From NCBI GenBank assembly GCA_008012115.1, contig SSEB01000011.1:62001-126000 (forward strand): a DNA stretch of 64,000 nt, read 5' to 3'. The notes beneath the pieces are model-generated. The model saw only the letters and a list, made by a program, of their open reading frames with translations, was not told the origin of the DNA and made no database searches. How positions within the stretch are numbered: the stretch's first letter is position 1; the number at the start of each line of letters is the position of its first letter. Below are positions 43,919 to 56,017 of the stretch, piece by piece. Source of the DNA: Nevskiaceae bacterium (GTDB lineage Bacteria > Pseudomonadota > Gammaproteobacteria > Nevskiales > Nevskiaceae). Both the position numbers and the translations under genes were made by a program.

Positions 43919-46900
43919 ATGGAGCGTGTAAGGCGCCGCTGGTGGACCACGACCGTTTCGGTGCTCGCGCTGCTGGTGATCCTGGCCGCCGCCGTCAGCG
44001 GCCTGTTCCAGGCCGCGGTGCTGGCGCTGCCCGGGTACCGCGACGATCTCTCCGACTTCGTCACCCGCGTCGCCGGCCGCCCGGTGGAAATCGGTGGCGT
44101 GGCCCTGGTCTGGCACGGCATCTACCCGCGGCTCGATCTCTCCGACATCACGCTCTACGACGAGGCCAGCGACGATGAAATCCTGTCGGCGCAGCGTCTG
44201 TCCCTGGGCTTCGGCCTGCTGCGCCTGGTCACCGGCGATTTCACGCCGGTGCGTGTGGAGCTGTCCGGCCTGAGCCTGTCGGTGTCGATCGACGAGAGCG
44301 GCAAGTTCAGCATCGTCGGTCTCGACAACGCCGGCCAGAGCACGCCGCCGGACATCCAGAAAGTGCTGCACGAGCTGACGCGCTTCCGCAGCCTCAGCCT
44401 GCGCAACTGCCAGATCGAACTGAGCGCGCCGCGGCTGCCGGAGAAGACCCTCAACCTGACGCTGGCCAGCGCGCAGCTGTCGCAGACGCTGGGCGGATTC
44501 GGCGTGGAGGCGGAGCTGTCGCTGCCCGCGGCCTACGGCAAGCGCATCGACTTCGAGGCCGATGTCGATGGTGCGCTGGACCAGCCGGCCGACTGGAGCG
44601 GTGGCTTCAATCTGAGCAGCCCGGACCTGCAGCCGCAGCCCTGGATCCACCGCCTGGTGCTGCCGGGCACCGGCGCCGTTCTGCAAGGTGCCGACCTGGA
44701 ACTGCGCGGCAGCATTCACGGCGGGCGCGTGACCGGCGTCGAGACGCACCTGCAGGCCGACACCGCGATGATCAGCCGCGCCGGCCAAGCCGTGACCAAC
44801 AAGGATCTCGATGTCCTGACGCAGCTGGTGCCGGTGCAGGACGGCTGGCAGCTCGAGGTCAAGCGCCTGCGCGTCGACGGCGAGGAGCAGTTGCGCGGCA
44901 GCCTGCGCTACGCGCCGCGCCCCGAGGGCGGCTACGGCCTGGACGCCGACATCGATCTGCTGCGGCTGGATCGCCTGATGCCTTGGCTGGGCTACCTGCA
45001 CGAGCCGCCGCGTGCCCTGGCCTACGCCGCGCGTGCCAGCGGCGAGATCAGCGGCCTGGTGCTGCGCCTGCAGGATGCCGGCGACGCCACCACCTATTCC
45101 CTGCACGCCGCGGTCAAGGACGCCTCGCTGCGTGCCGGCGGTCCGGTGGTCGCCGGGTTCGGCGGCGTCTCCGGCGAGCTGGTGGCCGACGAGCACAGCG
45201 GCCGCTTCGCCCTGACGCCGGGCGCGCTGCGTCTCGACCTGCCGCACACCTTTGCCAGCGCGGTCGATTTCGACAACGTCACCGCCGAGGCGCGCTGGTC
45301 GCGCCGCGCCGACGGCTGGCAGCTGCAACTGCCCTCGTTCGCCTGGAAGGTGGCCAGCATCGCCGGCCAGGGCCGCATGAACCTGCTGCTGCCCGAGGCG
45401 GACGACGCGTCGCCGCAACTCGATCTCAGCGCCGGCTTCAGCGTCGCCGACGTCAACCAGGTGAAGCCCTACATGCCGCGTTTCTGGGGGCCGCACCTGC
45501 GCGCCTGGCTGACGCGCGCCATCGTCAGCGCACGCGTGTCGCGCGCCCAGCTCGACATCCACGGGCCGCTGGCGGATTTCCCCTACCACCAGCGTCACAC
45601 CGGCGAGTGGGGCCTGAACCTCGATCTCGCCGATGCCCGCCTGGCCTATCTGCCGGACTGGCCGGCGGTCGAACGCCTGCAGGCGCGTCTGCGTTTTGCC
45701 GGCAACGGGCTCGACGTTGCCGCCGACAGCGGCGAGCTGCTCGGCAACCGCATCGAGCAGGTGCACGCCAGCTTCGGCGACTTCCACGACGCGCAGCTGC
45801 AGATCGACGCGACGGTCGCCGGCGAAGCGGCGCGCTTCTACGATTTCCTGCAGGCGTCGCCGCTGCGCCAGACCCTGGCCGGGCTGGTCGATCACACCCG
45901 CGCCAGCGGTCCGGCGCGGGTCGACGTGCACCTGGACGTGCCGCTGAACGACTCGCAGGAAACCGAGGTCAACGGCAAAGTCGCGCTCGACGGCGTCGAT
46001 CTGCGCTATCTCGAGCTGAACCAGCCGGTGCGCGCGATCCGCGGCAGCCTCGTGTTCAATCGTGACGGCGTGGTCGCGGACCGGCTGTCGGCGAAATTCG
46101 CCGATCTCGATCTCGCCGCCCGCATCCTGCCGCGCGCCGGCACCCATGGCGTGGTGGCGGCCGGTTTCGATTACGCGATCAAGGCCGATGGCAGCGGCGC
46201 CAGCGCCTACGTGCCGGAGTTCGTGCGCAAGCTGGTGGCCGGAAGCAGCGCCCACTGGCTGGCCGAGCTGCCGCTGGGCAGCGGCGGCGGACTGACCCTG
46301 TCCAGCGACCTGCAGGGTATCGCCGTGCCGCTGCCGGCGCCGCTGGGCAAGCGCGCCGACGAGAGTGCACCGCTGAGCGTGACGGTCGCGGGCGCGACCG
46401 GCGACGGCGCGACCCACGTCAAGGTCGATTACCAGCAGCGCCTGAGCGCCGACATCGCCGTGATCGCCGAGGGCGACGCGCAGCGCACACGCGGGGTCAG
46501 CCTGTTCCTCGGCCACGACGGAACGCCGGCGCCGGCAGGCGAGGGTCTCAACATCAATGGCAATGTCGACAGCCTCGACCTGCCGGCCTGGATCGCGGTG
46601 CTGAACGGCTCGCGCGACAGCGGCCTGCCGCTGCGGCGTGCCGAGCTGCACGCCGCGCAGCTCGGCTACATGGGACATGAGGTGCGCGATGTGCACGCGG
46701 TGCTGACGCCCGATGCCGGCGGCTGGGTCACGCAGCTCGATGGCGCCGGCGCCGAGGGAACGCTCAACTGGCGCGAGGCCGGCGCCGGCAAGGTCGAGGC
46801 CCGCCTCAAGCACCTGGCGGTGGCGTTCCACAACAGCGGCCTGCCGGCGAGCGCGCCGGACAAGTCCGCCGACATCTTCGACCCCAACCGTTTCCCGCTG

Positions 46901-47683
46901 CTGGATCTGGCCTGCGACCAGTTCAGCGTCAGCGGCCTGGATCTCGGCAAGCTGGCGCTGGTCACGCAGCGCGTGCCCGGCGGGCAGCGCATCGAGCATG
47001 TCGCGCTCAGCGGCGGCAAGACCAGCCTCGACGCCGAGGGCTGGTGGAAGCGCGACAATGCGCTGTCGAGCGCGGCGCTCAAGTTCAACCTGCAGAGCGA
47101 GGAGTCGGCGGCGGTGCTCAAGGCCTTCGGTTACACGCCCACGCTGGATGCCAAGCAGAGCCACTTCAGCGGCGACCTGTCCTGGAGCCCGCAGCCGGCA
47201 GGCCTGGCCTGGGAGCAGGCCCGCGGCCGCGTCGGCATCGAGGTGCGCAACGGCTCGTTGCGCAGCGTCGAGCCGGGCAGCACCAGTCGCGTGCTCGGCC
47301 TGATCAACATCTTTGCGCTGCCGCGCCGCCTGATGCTGGATTTCCGCGACGTGGTCAGCAGCGGCCTGGGCTTCGACAAGATCGACGGCAACTACGATCT
47401 GGCCGATGGCAACGCCGTTACCAATGATCTCGATGTCGCCGGGCCTTCGCTGCACATGGAAATCCGCGGCCGCATCGGCCTGGTGGCGCGCGACTTCGAC
47501 CAGAAGGTGACCGTGCATCCCGATGTTTCCACCGGCGTCAGCATCGGCGCGGCGTTGGTCGGCGGTCCCGCCTTCGGCGCGCTGGTGCTGCTGGCGCAGC
47601 AGGTGCTGAAGCAGCCGATCGACAAGATGACGCAGCTGTCCTACCGCGTCACCGGGCCCTGGGACAACCCCAAGGTAGAATGA
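43919..47683 (+). CDS. yhdP: YhdP-family AsmA-like envelope protein
   Basis: The 1,254-residue protein has one N-terminal membrane anchor (TTTVSVLALLVILAAAVSGL). A very long periplasmic part follows with the repeated beta-rich DUF3971/AsmA-like pattern (VAGRPVEIGGVALVWHGIYP near the start; LDFRDVVSSGLGFDKIDGNY near the end). YhdP is one of the AsmA-like proteins that move phospholipids from inner to outer membrane in E. coli, where length and layout match. The start was set at the ATG before the anchor. The nitrilase gene follows by 4 bp and tldD by another 4, the conserved yhdP-tldD neighbourhood. A long antisense frame exists but is a compositional shadow. Confidence 0.92.
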   Translation: MERVRRRWWTTTVSVLALLVILAAAVSGLFQAAVLALPGYRDDLSDFVTRVAGRPVEIGGVALVWHGIYPRLDLSDITLYDEASDDEILSAQRLSLGFGLLRLVTGDFTPVRVELSGLSLSVSIDESGKFSIVGLDNAGQSTPPDIQKVLHELTRFRSLSLRNCQIELSAPRLPEKTLNLTLASAQLSQTLGGFGVEAELSLPAAYGKRIDFEADVDGALDQPADWSGGFNLSSPDLQPQPWIHRLVLPGTGAVLQGADLELRGSIHGGRVTGVETHLQADTAMISRAGQAVTNKDLDVLTQLVPVQDGWQLEVKRLRVDGEEQLRGSLRYAPRPEGGYGLDADIDLLRLDRLMPWLGYLHEPPRALAYAARASGEISGLVLRLQDAGDATTYSLHAAVKDASLRAGGPVVAGFGGVSGELVADEHSGRFALTPGALRLDLPHTFASAVDFDNVTAEARWSRRADGWQLQLPSFAWKVASIAGQGRMNLLLPEADDASPQLDLSAGFSVADVNQVKPYMPRFWGPHLRAWLTRAIVSARVSRAQLDIHGPLADFPYHQRHTGEWGLNLDLADARLAYLPDWPAVERLQARLRFAGNGLDVAADSGELLGNRIEQVHASFGDFHDAQLQIDATVAGEAARFYDFLQASPLRQTLAGLVDHTRASGPARVDVHLDVPLNDSQETEVNGKVALDGVDLRYLELNQPVRAIRGSLVFNRDGVVADRLSAKFADLDLAARILPRAGTHGVVAAGFDYAIKADGSGASAYVPEFVRKLVAGSSAHWLAELPLGSGGGLTLSSDLQGIAVPLPAPLGKRADESAPLSVTVAGATGDGATHVKVDYQQRLSADIAVIAEGDAQRTRGVSLFLGHDGTPAPAGEGLNINGNVDSLDLPAWIAVLNGSRDSGLPLRRAELHAAQLGYMGHEVRDVHAVLTPDAGGWVTQLDGAGAEGTLNWREAGAGKVEARLKHLAVAFHNSGLPASAPDKSADIFDPNRFPLLDLACDQFSVSGLDLGKLALVTQRVPGGQRIEHVALSGGKTSLDAEGWWKRDNALSSAALKFNLQSEESAAVLKAFGYTPTLDAKQSHFSGDLSWSPQPAGLAWEQARGRVGIEVRNGSLRSVEPGSTSRVLGLINIFALPRRLMLDFRDVVSSGLGFDKIDGNYDLADGNAVTNDLDVAGPSLHMEIRGRIGLVARDFDQKVTVHPDVSTGVSIGAALVGGPAFGALVLLAQQVLKQPIDKMTQLSYRVTGPWDNPKVE

Positions 47684-47687
47684 CCGC

Positions 47688-48509
47688 GTGAACACCGTCG
47701 CCGCCATCCAGATGAACTCCGGTGCCGATGTCGCCGCCAATCTGGCGACGGCGCGGCGCCTGCTGCAGGAGGCGCGTGCCGGCGGCGCCGTGCTGGCGGT
47801 GCTGCCCGAGAATTTCGCCTTCATGGGCGCGCACGAGACCGACAAGCTCGCCCACGCCGAGCCGCTGGGCGCAGGGCCGATCCAGTCGTTTCTCGCCGCC
47901 GCCGCACGTGAACTGGGTCTGTGGATCGTCGCCGGCACACTGCCGCTGGCGGCGCCCGGTCAGTCCGGCAAGGTGCTGGCCGCCAGCCTGGTGTTCGACG
48001 ATGCCGGGCGATGCGTTGCGCACTACGACAAGATCCACCTGTTCGACGTCAGCTTCGAGCGCGACGGGCGCACCGAGAGCTACCGCGAATCCAACAGCAT
48101 TGCCTTCGGCGCGGTGCGACCGACGCTCAGCGATACGCCGGCCGGACGCCTGGGCCTGAGCGTCTGCTACGACCTGCGCTTTCCCGAGCTTTACCGGGCG
48201 CTCGCCGCCGACGGCGCGCGCCTGCTGTGCGTGCCCTCGGCCTTCACCGACAAGACCGGCGAGGCGCACTGGGAAATCCTGCTGCGTGCCCGCGCGGTCG
48301 AGAATTTCTGCTTCGTCATCGCGCCCAACCAGAGCGGCACCCACGCCGGCGGACGCCGCACCTGGGGCCACTCGATGATCGTCGGCCCCTGGGGCGAGGT
48401 GCTGGCGCAGCGCGCCGACGGCGAGGGTGTGGTGCTGGCCCCCATCGATGCCGCCGCGCAGGAAAAAATCCGGCAGTCCTTCCCCAGTCTTCAACACCGC
48501 AGGTTATAG
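47688..48509 (+). CDS. nitrilase-superfamily amidase (Nit1-like)
   Basis: The 273-residue carbon-nitrogen hydrolase has the Glu-Lys-Cys triad: LPENFAF (Glu), YDKIHLFDV (Lys), and [16 protein letters not shown] (Cys). The CYDLRFPE pattern and length fit the Nit1/deaminated-glutathione amidase group; the exact substrate is an inference. The start is a GTG 4 bp after the yhdP stop, supporting translation as part of the yhdP-nit-tldD operon. Confidence 0.9.
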   Translation: MNTVAAIQMNSGADVAANLATARRLLQEARAGGAVLAVLPENFAFMGAHETDKLAHAEPLGAGPIQSFLAAAARELGLWIVAGTLPLAAPGQSGKVLAASLVFDDAGRCVAHYDKIHLFDVSFERDGRTESYRESNSIAFGAVRPTLSDTPAGRLGLSVCYDLRFPELYRALAADGARLLCVPSAFTDKTGEAHWEILLRARAVENFCFVIAPNQSGTHAGGRRTWGHSMIVGPWGEVLAQRADGEGVVLAPIDAAAQEKIRQSFPSLQHRRL

Positions 48510-48513
48510 ACCG

Positions 48514-49956
48514 ATGTCCGAATCGCTTTCCCTCGCGCGTCAGACCTTCCTGGCACCGGCCGGGCTCGACGAGTCGCGGCTGCAGCGGGTGCTGGGCGGG
48601 CTGATGAAGCCGGGCGTCGATGCCGCCGACCTGTATTTCCAGCATGCCGCCACCGAGAGCTGGTCGCTGGAGGACGGCATCGTCAAATCCGGCAGCCACC
48701 ATGCCGAGCGTGGCGTCGGCGTGCGGGCCATCTCGGGCGACAAGCAGGGCCTGGCCTACTCCGACGAAATCCGGCTCGATGCGCTCAGCGACGCCGCCGG
48801 CGCCGCCGGTGCCATCGTGCGGCAGGGACAGCAGGGCGGCGTCAGTGCCTGGCGCAGCGCCGCGCCGACGGCGCTCTATCCGGCGCTGGACCCACTACAG
48901 AGTTTGGGCACGTCACAGAAGCTGGATCTGCTGCGCCGCGCCGATGCTGCGGCGCGCGCCGCGGACCCGCGCGTGATCCAGGTGATGGCGTCGCTGGCGA
49001 TGAGCCACGAGGTGGTGATGATCGCCGCGGCCGACGGCACGCTGGCGGCCGATGTGCGGCCGCTGGTGCGCATGGACGTGAGCGTGATCGTCGAACAGAA
49101 CGGCCGGCGCGAGCAGGCGCATGCGGGCGGCGGCGGTCGCGGCGCACTGACGGCGTTCTTCGGCAGCGACCAGCCCGAGCAGTTCGCGCGCGAAGCGGCG
49201 CGCCAGGCCCTGGTGGCCCTGGAGGCGGTGGCGGCGCCGGCCGGCTCGATGACGGTGGTGCTGGGGCCCGGCTGGCCCGGCGTGCTGCTGCACGAAGCCA
49301 TCGGCCACGGCCTCGAAGGCGACTTCAACCGCAAGGGCACCTCGGCGTTCAGCGGCCGCATCGGCCAGAAGGTCGCGTCCGAGCTGTGCACCATCGTCGA
49401 CGATGGCACGCTGGCCAACCGCCGCGGCTCGCTGAGCATCGACGACGAGGGCACGCCGACCCAGTGCACGATGCTGATCGAGAAGGGCATCCTGCGCGGT
49501 TACATCCAGGACAAGCTCAACGCGCGCCTGATGGGCGTCGCGCCCACCGGCAACGGCCGCCGCGAATCCTATGCGCACCTGACCATGCCGCGCATGACCA
49601 ACACCTACATGCTGGCCGGCGAGCATGCGCCGGACGAGATCATCCGCTCGGTGAAGAAGGGGCTCTACGCCGTCAACTTCGGCGGCGGGCAGGTGGACAT
49701 CACCTCGGGCAGCTTCGTGTTCTCGGCCAACGAGGCCTACCTGATCGAGAACGGCAGGATCACACGGCCGGTGAAGGGCGCCACGCTCATCGGCAATGGT
49801 CCCGAGGTGCTCAACCGCGTCAGCATGGTCGGCAACGACCTGCGCCTGGACAGCGGCGTCGGCGTCTGCGGCAAGGAAGGCCAGAGCGTGCCGGTCGGCG
49901 TCGGCCAGCCGACGCTGCGCATCGACGGCATCACCGTCGGCGGCACGCAGCAGTAA
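48514..49956 (+). CDS. tldD: metalloprotease TldD
   Basis: TldD with its partner TldE (PmbA) forms a zinc protease that processes modified peptides such as microcin B17 and degrades CcdA. The 480 residues contain the HExxxH zinc motif ([15 protein letters not shown], about 263) and the conserved ends ([40 protein letters not shown]). The start ATG lies 4 bp after the nitrilase stop. pmbA is not in this window. The 210 bp after it, up to rsmD, hold no gene. Confidence 0.96.
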   Translation: MSESLSLARQTFLAPAGLDESRLQRVLGGLMKPGVDAADLYFQHAATESWSLEDGIVKSGSHHAERGVGVRAISGDKQGLAYSDEIRLDALSDAAGAAGAIVRQGQQGGVSAWRSAAPTALYPALDPLQSLGTSQKLDLLRRADAAARAADPRVIQVMASLAMSHEVVMIAAADGTLAADVRPLVRMDVSVIVEQNGRREQAHAGGGGRGALTAFFGSDQPEQFAREAARQALVALEAVAAPAGSMTVVLGPGWPGVLLHEAIGHGLEGDFNRKGTSAFSGRIGQKVASELCTIVDDGTLANRRGSLSIDDEGTPTQCTMLIEKGILRGYIQDKLNARLMGVAPTGNGRRESYAHLTMPRMTNTYMLAGEHAPDEIIRSVKKGLYAVNFGGGQVDITSGSFVFSANEAYLIENGRITRPVKGATLIGNGPEVLNRVSMVGNDLRLDSGVGVCGKEGQSVPVGVGQPTLRIDGITVGGTQQ

Positions 49957-50166
49957 GCCTCGCGGACGTCGGCGGTCGACCGCGCGTCGCACGGGATTCG
50001 CCATCGGTGTTTGACGCTGGCACGTCGTCGCGAGCGGGTGCGCGGCGTCGGACGTTGCACCTTGTGTGTCGTCTCATCCTCCAGTGCCGGCCAGCGTCGT
50101 CCGCGAGGCACACGCGACGGGCCACGGCGTCTTGCCGAACCGTTGGGCTGCCGTAATATGGGCGCC

Positions 50167-50735
50167 ATGAGCAAGCGCCCTCCAGGCAAACTTCGCATCA
50201 TTGGCGGTGAGCACCGCAGCCGGCTCGTCGAGTTCGACGCCGCCAGCGGCGTGCGGCCGACGCCGGACCGCGTGCGCCAGACGGCGTTCGACTGGCTGGC
50301 GCCGCTGATCGAAGGCGCGCGCTGCCTGGACCTGTTCGCCGGCAGCGGCGCGATGGGACTGGAGGCGGTCTCGCGTGGCGCGGCGCACACCACCTTCGTG
50401 GAGACCGGGTCGCGGCAGAACGTGCTGATCAAGGCGGCCCTGCTCAATCTCAAGATCCCGCACGCGCGCTGCGATGTGTCGCCGATGGATGCGCTGTACT
50501 TCCTGACCCAGACCTGGCACCGCTACAACGTCGTGTTCCTCGACCCGCCGTTCGGCAGCGGCCTGCTGGAACGGGCGCTGGAGGAACTGCCCAAGGTGCT
50601 GGCGCCGCTCAACCGCATTTACCTGGAATGGCCGGCGGGCGCGGCGCCGGCACTGCCGGCGGGTTGCGAGTGGCTGCGGGAAAAGCAGGCGGGCAAGGTA
50701 TGCTTCGGCCTGGCGACCTATCACGTGGAGAAGTC

Positions 50736-50739
<4 letters not shown>
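50167..50739 (+). CDS. rsmD: 16S rRNA (guanine966-N2)-methyltransferase RsmD
   Basis: It methylates G966 of 16S rRNA. The 190 residues show RIIGGEHRSRLVEF, RPTPDRVRQTAFDWL, the SAM-binding CLDLFAGSGAMGLEAVSRGA and the catalytic LDPPFGSGLLERAL. Two ATGs (50158, 50167) are in frame; the second matches the family's usual start better. Its stop overlaps the coaD start (ATGA), the classic rsmD-coaD pair. Confidence 0.95.
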
Positions 50740-53195
<2,456 letters not shown>

Positions 53196-53309
53196 GCCAC
53201 CCGCTGTCGATGGTTGCCCAGGGAAAATCGTTTTATTTTATTTACTGAATTTTAAAACATAAAATAAAATATAACGAAACCGGATCATGCGCCGGCAGCA
53301 GCGGGTGGC
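53196..53309. repeat. 114-bp inverted-end AT-core element, copy G
   Basis: The ends are GCCACCCGCT (53196-53205) and AGCGGGTGGC (53300-53309), perfect. The first base follows the ggt TAA stop directly. The core edges pair well: CGTTTTATTTT at 53229-53239 against AAAATATAACG at 53266-53276 with one mismatch. The right arm holds CCGG ... CCGG. It is between ggt and exbB, which run the same way; the 308-bp gap also holds a REP-like pair. Confidence 0.92.
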
Positions 53310-53339
53310 GTATTTTTGCGTGGTTCGTGTGTCGATCCA

Positions 53340-53463
53340 CATGCCGGCGTCGCGCGGGAAGGTCCTCCGGGCGCGGGCCGGAATCCAGTGTTCGCATCCG
53401 GCAAAATGCCCTCATGGCATGGCGCCCGGCGCCGTTGCGATACCGGCGTTTGCCGGCATGGCG
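53340..53463. repeat. probable degenerate REP-like inverted pair
   Basis: ATGCCGGCG at about 53341 plus GGCCGGAATCCAG at about 53376-53388 resembles one 27-nt REP unit split by an insertion. ATACCGGCGTTTGCCGGCAT at about 53439-53458 resembles the opposite unit seen at 25957-25983. It lies just upstream of exbB. The match is imperfect, so confidence is modest. Confidence 0.45.
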
Positions 53464-53503
53464 GGGCAAGCGGTGTGCGGGATTTTTCTTGAGGGTGGAA
53501 ACG

Positions 53504-54121
53504 ATGTCGCAAGCATTCGAATGGCTGCGCCTCGGCGGTCCGGCGATGCTGATCCTGCTGGGCCTGTCGGTGGCGGCGGTGACGCTGATCCTGGTCAAGA
53601 GCTGGGAATTCTGGGAGCTGCGCGTCGGCGCGCGCGACTTCGTGCCGCGCGCGCTGGAGGCGTTTCACGCCGGGCGCAACGACCAGGCGCTGGCGCTGCT
53701 GCAGGCGCAGCCGACGCCGCTGGCGCGGGTGATGGCCGCGGCGATGCGCGGCAAGGCCGATACGCGTCGCAGCGAGGCGGAACTGCGCGAGCAGGTGACG
53801 CAGCTCGCCTCCGAGCAGCTGGAGTCCACGCGCCGCCTGCTGCGGCCGCTGGAGGTGATCGCCAATCTCGCGCCGCTGCTCGGCCTGCTCGGCACGGTGC
53901 TGGGCATGATCCAGGTCTTCCAGCGCCTGCAGGCGGCGGGCGATCGCGTCAATCCCGCGATTCTCTCCGGCGGCCTGTGGGAGGCGCTGCTGACCACCGC
54001 CGCCGGTCTGACGGTGGCGATCATTGCGCTGGCCGGCTTCCACGTCTTCGACCGCGCGGTCGAGCGCCTGCACCACGACATGGAAGGCGCGCTCACCCGC
54101 ATCTTCACGCGGCCGCTGTAG
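53504..54121 (+). CDS. exbB: ExbB/TolQ/MotA-family proton channel protein
   Basis: The 205 residues have three membrane helices: AMLILLGLSVAAVTLILVKS at the N-terminus, then LAPLLGLLGTVLGMIQVFQR and LLTTAAGLTVAIIALAGFHV. The GLLGTVLGMI and TTAAGL motifs are typical of ExbB/TolQ. It forms the pentameric channel that, with ExbD, powers TonB. The ATG at 53504 has GAGGGTGGA ahead. It heads an exbB-cupin-exbD-exbD-tonB run. Confidence 0.93.
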   Translation: MSQAFEWLRLGGPAMLILLGLSVAAVTLILVKSWEFWELRVGARDFVPRALEAFHAGRNDQALALLQAQPTPLARVMAAAMRGKADTRRSEAELREQVTQLASEQLESTRRLLRPLEVIANLAPLLGLLGTVLGMIQVFQRLQAAGDRVNPAILSGGLWEALLTTAAGLTVAIIALAGFHVFDRAVERLHHDMEGALTRIFTRPL

Positions 54122-54143
54122 CCGCATTCGCCGGAGGTCTCTC

Positions 54144-54623
54144 ATGCCGACGTCCTATCCTGCCTTCGTGCACGCCGCCGATGCGCCGCCGCGGCGCAAG
54201 GCCTCGAACTACCCTGCGGTGTTCGCCGCACGCGTGCAGGGCCGCGACAAGCGGCCGCTGGGCGACCTGTTCGGCCTGAGCCATTTCGGCGTCAACCTGA
54301 CGCGCCTGCCGCCCGGCGCGATGTCAGCGCTGCGCCACGCGCACAGCCGCCAGGACGAGTTCGTCTACGTGCTCGAAGGCCGCCCGACGCTGATCACCGA
54401 CGCCGGCGAGACGCGGCTCGGTCCTGGCGACTGCGCCGGGTTTCGTGCCGGCACCGGCGACGCGCATCACCTGGTCAACCGCAGCGACGCGGACGTGGTG
54501 TACCTGGAGATCGGCGATCGCACGCCGGATGACGACGCGGTCTATCCCGACGACGATCTCGCGGCCGAGCGCGTCGACGGCGGCTGGCGCTTCACCCACA
54601 AGGACGGCAGGCCCTACGAATGA
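54144..54623 (+). CDS. cupin-domain protein inside the TonB operon
   Basis: The 159-residue single cupin has motif 1 ALRHAHSRQDEFVYVLEGRP (metal-type His/His/Glu) and motif 2 PGDCAGFRAGTGDAHHLVNRS. It ends with a short tail (TPDDDAVYPDDDLAAERVDG). Similar proteins are annotated as cupins of unknown function, some as sugar isomerase-like. It lies between exbB and exbD1 with a GGAGGT ribosome binding site, 22 bp after exbB. Whether it serves the energy-transfer system or merely rides in the operon cannot be decided from sequence. Confidence 0.85.
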   Translation: MPTSYPAFVHAADAPPRRKASNYPAVFAARVQGRDKRPLGDLFGLSHFGVNLTRLPPGAMSALRHAHSRQDEFVYVLEGRPTLITDAGETRLGPGDCAGFRAGTGDAHHLVNRSDADVVYLEIGDRTPDDDAVYPDDDLAAERVDGGWRFTHKDGRPYE

Positions 54624-54654
54624 CGCGCCGTGCCGGCAGCGCGAGGGTGGGCTG

Positions 54655-55035
54655 ATGCGCATCGAGCGGCCGGCGCGGCGGCGCAACTCGATCGTGCTGA
54701 CCTCGCTGGTCGACGTGATGTTCGTGCTGCTGTTCTTCTTCATGCTGGCGTCGAGCTATCTCGACTGGGGCACGCTCGACGTCAACATCGGCGGCAAGCC
54801 GGCATCGTCGCCGGGCACCTTGCCGCCGGCGCATGCCTTGCTGCTGCTGCCGGGTGGGCAGTGGCGACTGGATGGCCGGCCGCTCGATCCCGCGCGGCTG
54901 GAAGCGACGTTGCCCTCGGCCTCGCGCGTGGTGGTGCAGCCGGCGGCCGGCGTCAGCCTGCAGGAGCTGGTGGCGGTGGTGGATCGCCTCAAGGCCGCCG
55001 GTGTGGCGCTGACCCTGGGCGCGGCGCCGCCATGA
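54655..55035 (+). CDS. exbD: ExbD-family protein 1
   Basis: The 126 residues have a short cytoplasmic N-terminus (RIERPARRRNSIVLTSLVDV), one membrane helix (VMFVLLFFFMLASSY) and a periplasmic domain (DGRPLDPARLEATLP). The essential membrane Asp is present in LTSLVDVMFVLL. It forms the ExbD dimer that sits in ExbB and couples proton flow to TonB. Its stop overlaps the start of the next gene by 4 bp. Confidence 0.9.
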   Translation: MRIERPARRRNSIVLTSLVDVMFVLLFFFMLASSYLDWGTLDVNIGGKPASSPGTLPPAHALLLLPGGQWRLDGRPLDPARLEATLPSASRVVVQPAAGVSLQELVAVVDRLKAAGVALTLGAAPP

Positions 55036-55436
55036 AAATCCGCAGCGTCGCGCGCGCCGCGCGCACCGACATCGACATGGTGCCGATGATCAACTTCGCC
55101 TTCCTGCTGCTGATCTTCTTCATGCTGGCCGGCACCTTCACCACCGCCGAGCGCACACCGGTGACGCCGCCGCACTCGCGCATCGCGGCGCCGGCCGATC
55201 CTTCCGGCGACGTGCTGCTGCTGACCGCCGACGGCCGTGCCGGATTCGGCGGCGCGCTGCTGCCGGAGTCGGCGCTGCCGCCGCGCATCGCGGCCTGGCG
55301 CGCGCAGCATCCGGGCCAGCCGCTGCGGCTCAAGGCCGATGCGTCGGTGGACGCCGCGCGTGTGGTGCGCGTGCTGCAGACGCTGCGCGCGGCCGGCGTG
55401 GAGCGCGTCGCCATCCTCGCCGCGCGCGCTTCGTGA
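55032..55436 (+). CDS. ExbD-family protein 2, proton-carrying Asp replaced by Asn
   Basis: The 134 residues share the ExbD plan (TDIDMVPMINFAFLLLIFFM, then a periplasmic domain with HPGQPLRLKADASVDAARVV). At the position of the essential Asp (PFIDVM in typical ExbD) it has Asn (PMINFAF). This predicts it cannot carry protons alone and may pair with ExbD1 in a heterodimer. Two DID-type Asp residues lie before the helix, but not at the usual site. It overlaps exbD1 and tonB by 4 bp each. Confidence 0.85.
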   Translation: MKIRSVARAARTDIDMVPMINFAFLLLIFFMLAGTFTTAERTPVTPPHSRIAAPADPSGDVLLLTADGRAGFGGALLPESALPPRIAAWRAQHPGQPLRLKADASVDAARVVRVLQTLRAAGVERVAILAARAS

Positions 55437-56014
55437 TCGCCACGCCCGACACCCTGCGGCGCGGCTATTCGCTGGCCATTGCGCTGCTGCTGCACGCCAT
55501 CCTGGTGGTGCTGCTGATCGGCATGGCGCTGATCCCGCGCGGCGCCGCCGGCCCGGGTGGCGAAGGTGTGGGGCTGGAATGGCAGGACGGCGACGAGGTC
55601 GTCGCACCCGCCACCGCGCCGGTGCCGGTACCGGAACCCGCGCCAGAGGACGTTGCCGTCCCCGAGGCGAAGCCCGCCGCCGCGCCGCCACCCGCGCCGC
55701 CGCGGCCCACACGGCTGGCGACCGCACCCGGCGGCCATCCGGGCGGCGATCCCTATCTTGCGCTGGTGCGCGCGCACCTCGCGCGTTTCCGCCAGCCGCT
55801 GCCACCGGGCGTGCGCAGCCGCGGCACGGTGGCGCTGCGTTTCCGGCTGTCGGCAAAAGGCGAGGTGACGCAGGCGCGCGTGGCGCGCAGCTCCGGCGAC
55901 GCGATGCTGGACGAGGAGGCCCTGCAACTGCTGCTGCGCGCCGCGCCGCTGCCGGCGCGCGCCACCGATACCGAGCTGATCGTGCCGATCGAGTTCAGCG
56001 AGACCGCGCCCTGA
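55433..56014 (+). CDS. tonB: TonB-family energy transducer
   Basis: The 193 residues have one N-terminal membrane helix with a His (SLAIALLLHAILVVLLIGMA), a Pro/Ala/Glu-rich periplasmic linker (VPVPEPAPEDVAVPEAKPAA), and a TonB C-terminal domain (RGTVALRFRLSAKGEVTQAR ... SSGDAMLDEEALQLLLRA). It would span the periplasm and pull on TonB boxes of receptors such as the one at 32.4-34.8 kb. The GTG start overlaps the exbD2 stop. The linker is rather short for TonB. Confidence 0.88.
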   Translation: MIATPDTLRRGYSLAIALLLHAILVVLLIGMALIPRGAAGPGGEGVGLEWQDGDEVVAPATAPVPVPEPAPEDVAVPEAKPAAAPPPAPPRPTRLATAPGGHPGGDPYLALVRAHLARFRQPLPPGVRSRGTVALRFRLSAKGEVTQARVARSSGDAMLDEEALQLLLRAAPLPARATDTELIVPIEFSETAP

Positions 56015-56017
56015 GGC

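Noticed and set aside
43757-47938. A 1,393-codon open frame antisense to yhdP
   Set aside because: It mirrors a well-supported gene, has low-complexity Arg/Gln/Ala/His-rich sequence with no domain, and runs through repeat copy F. Long antisense frames are expected at this GC content.
49957-50166. A possible ninth element in the tldD-rsmD gap, from GAGCGGGTGC near 50032
   Set aside because: Only half of one end box is present; there is no partner box and no AT-rich core.
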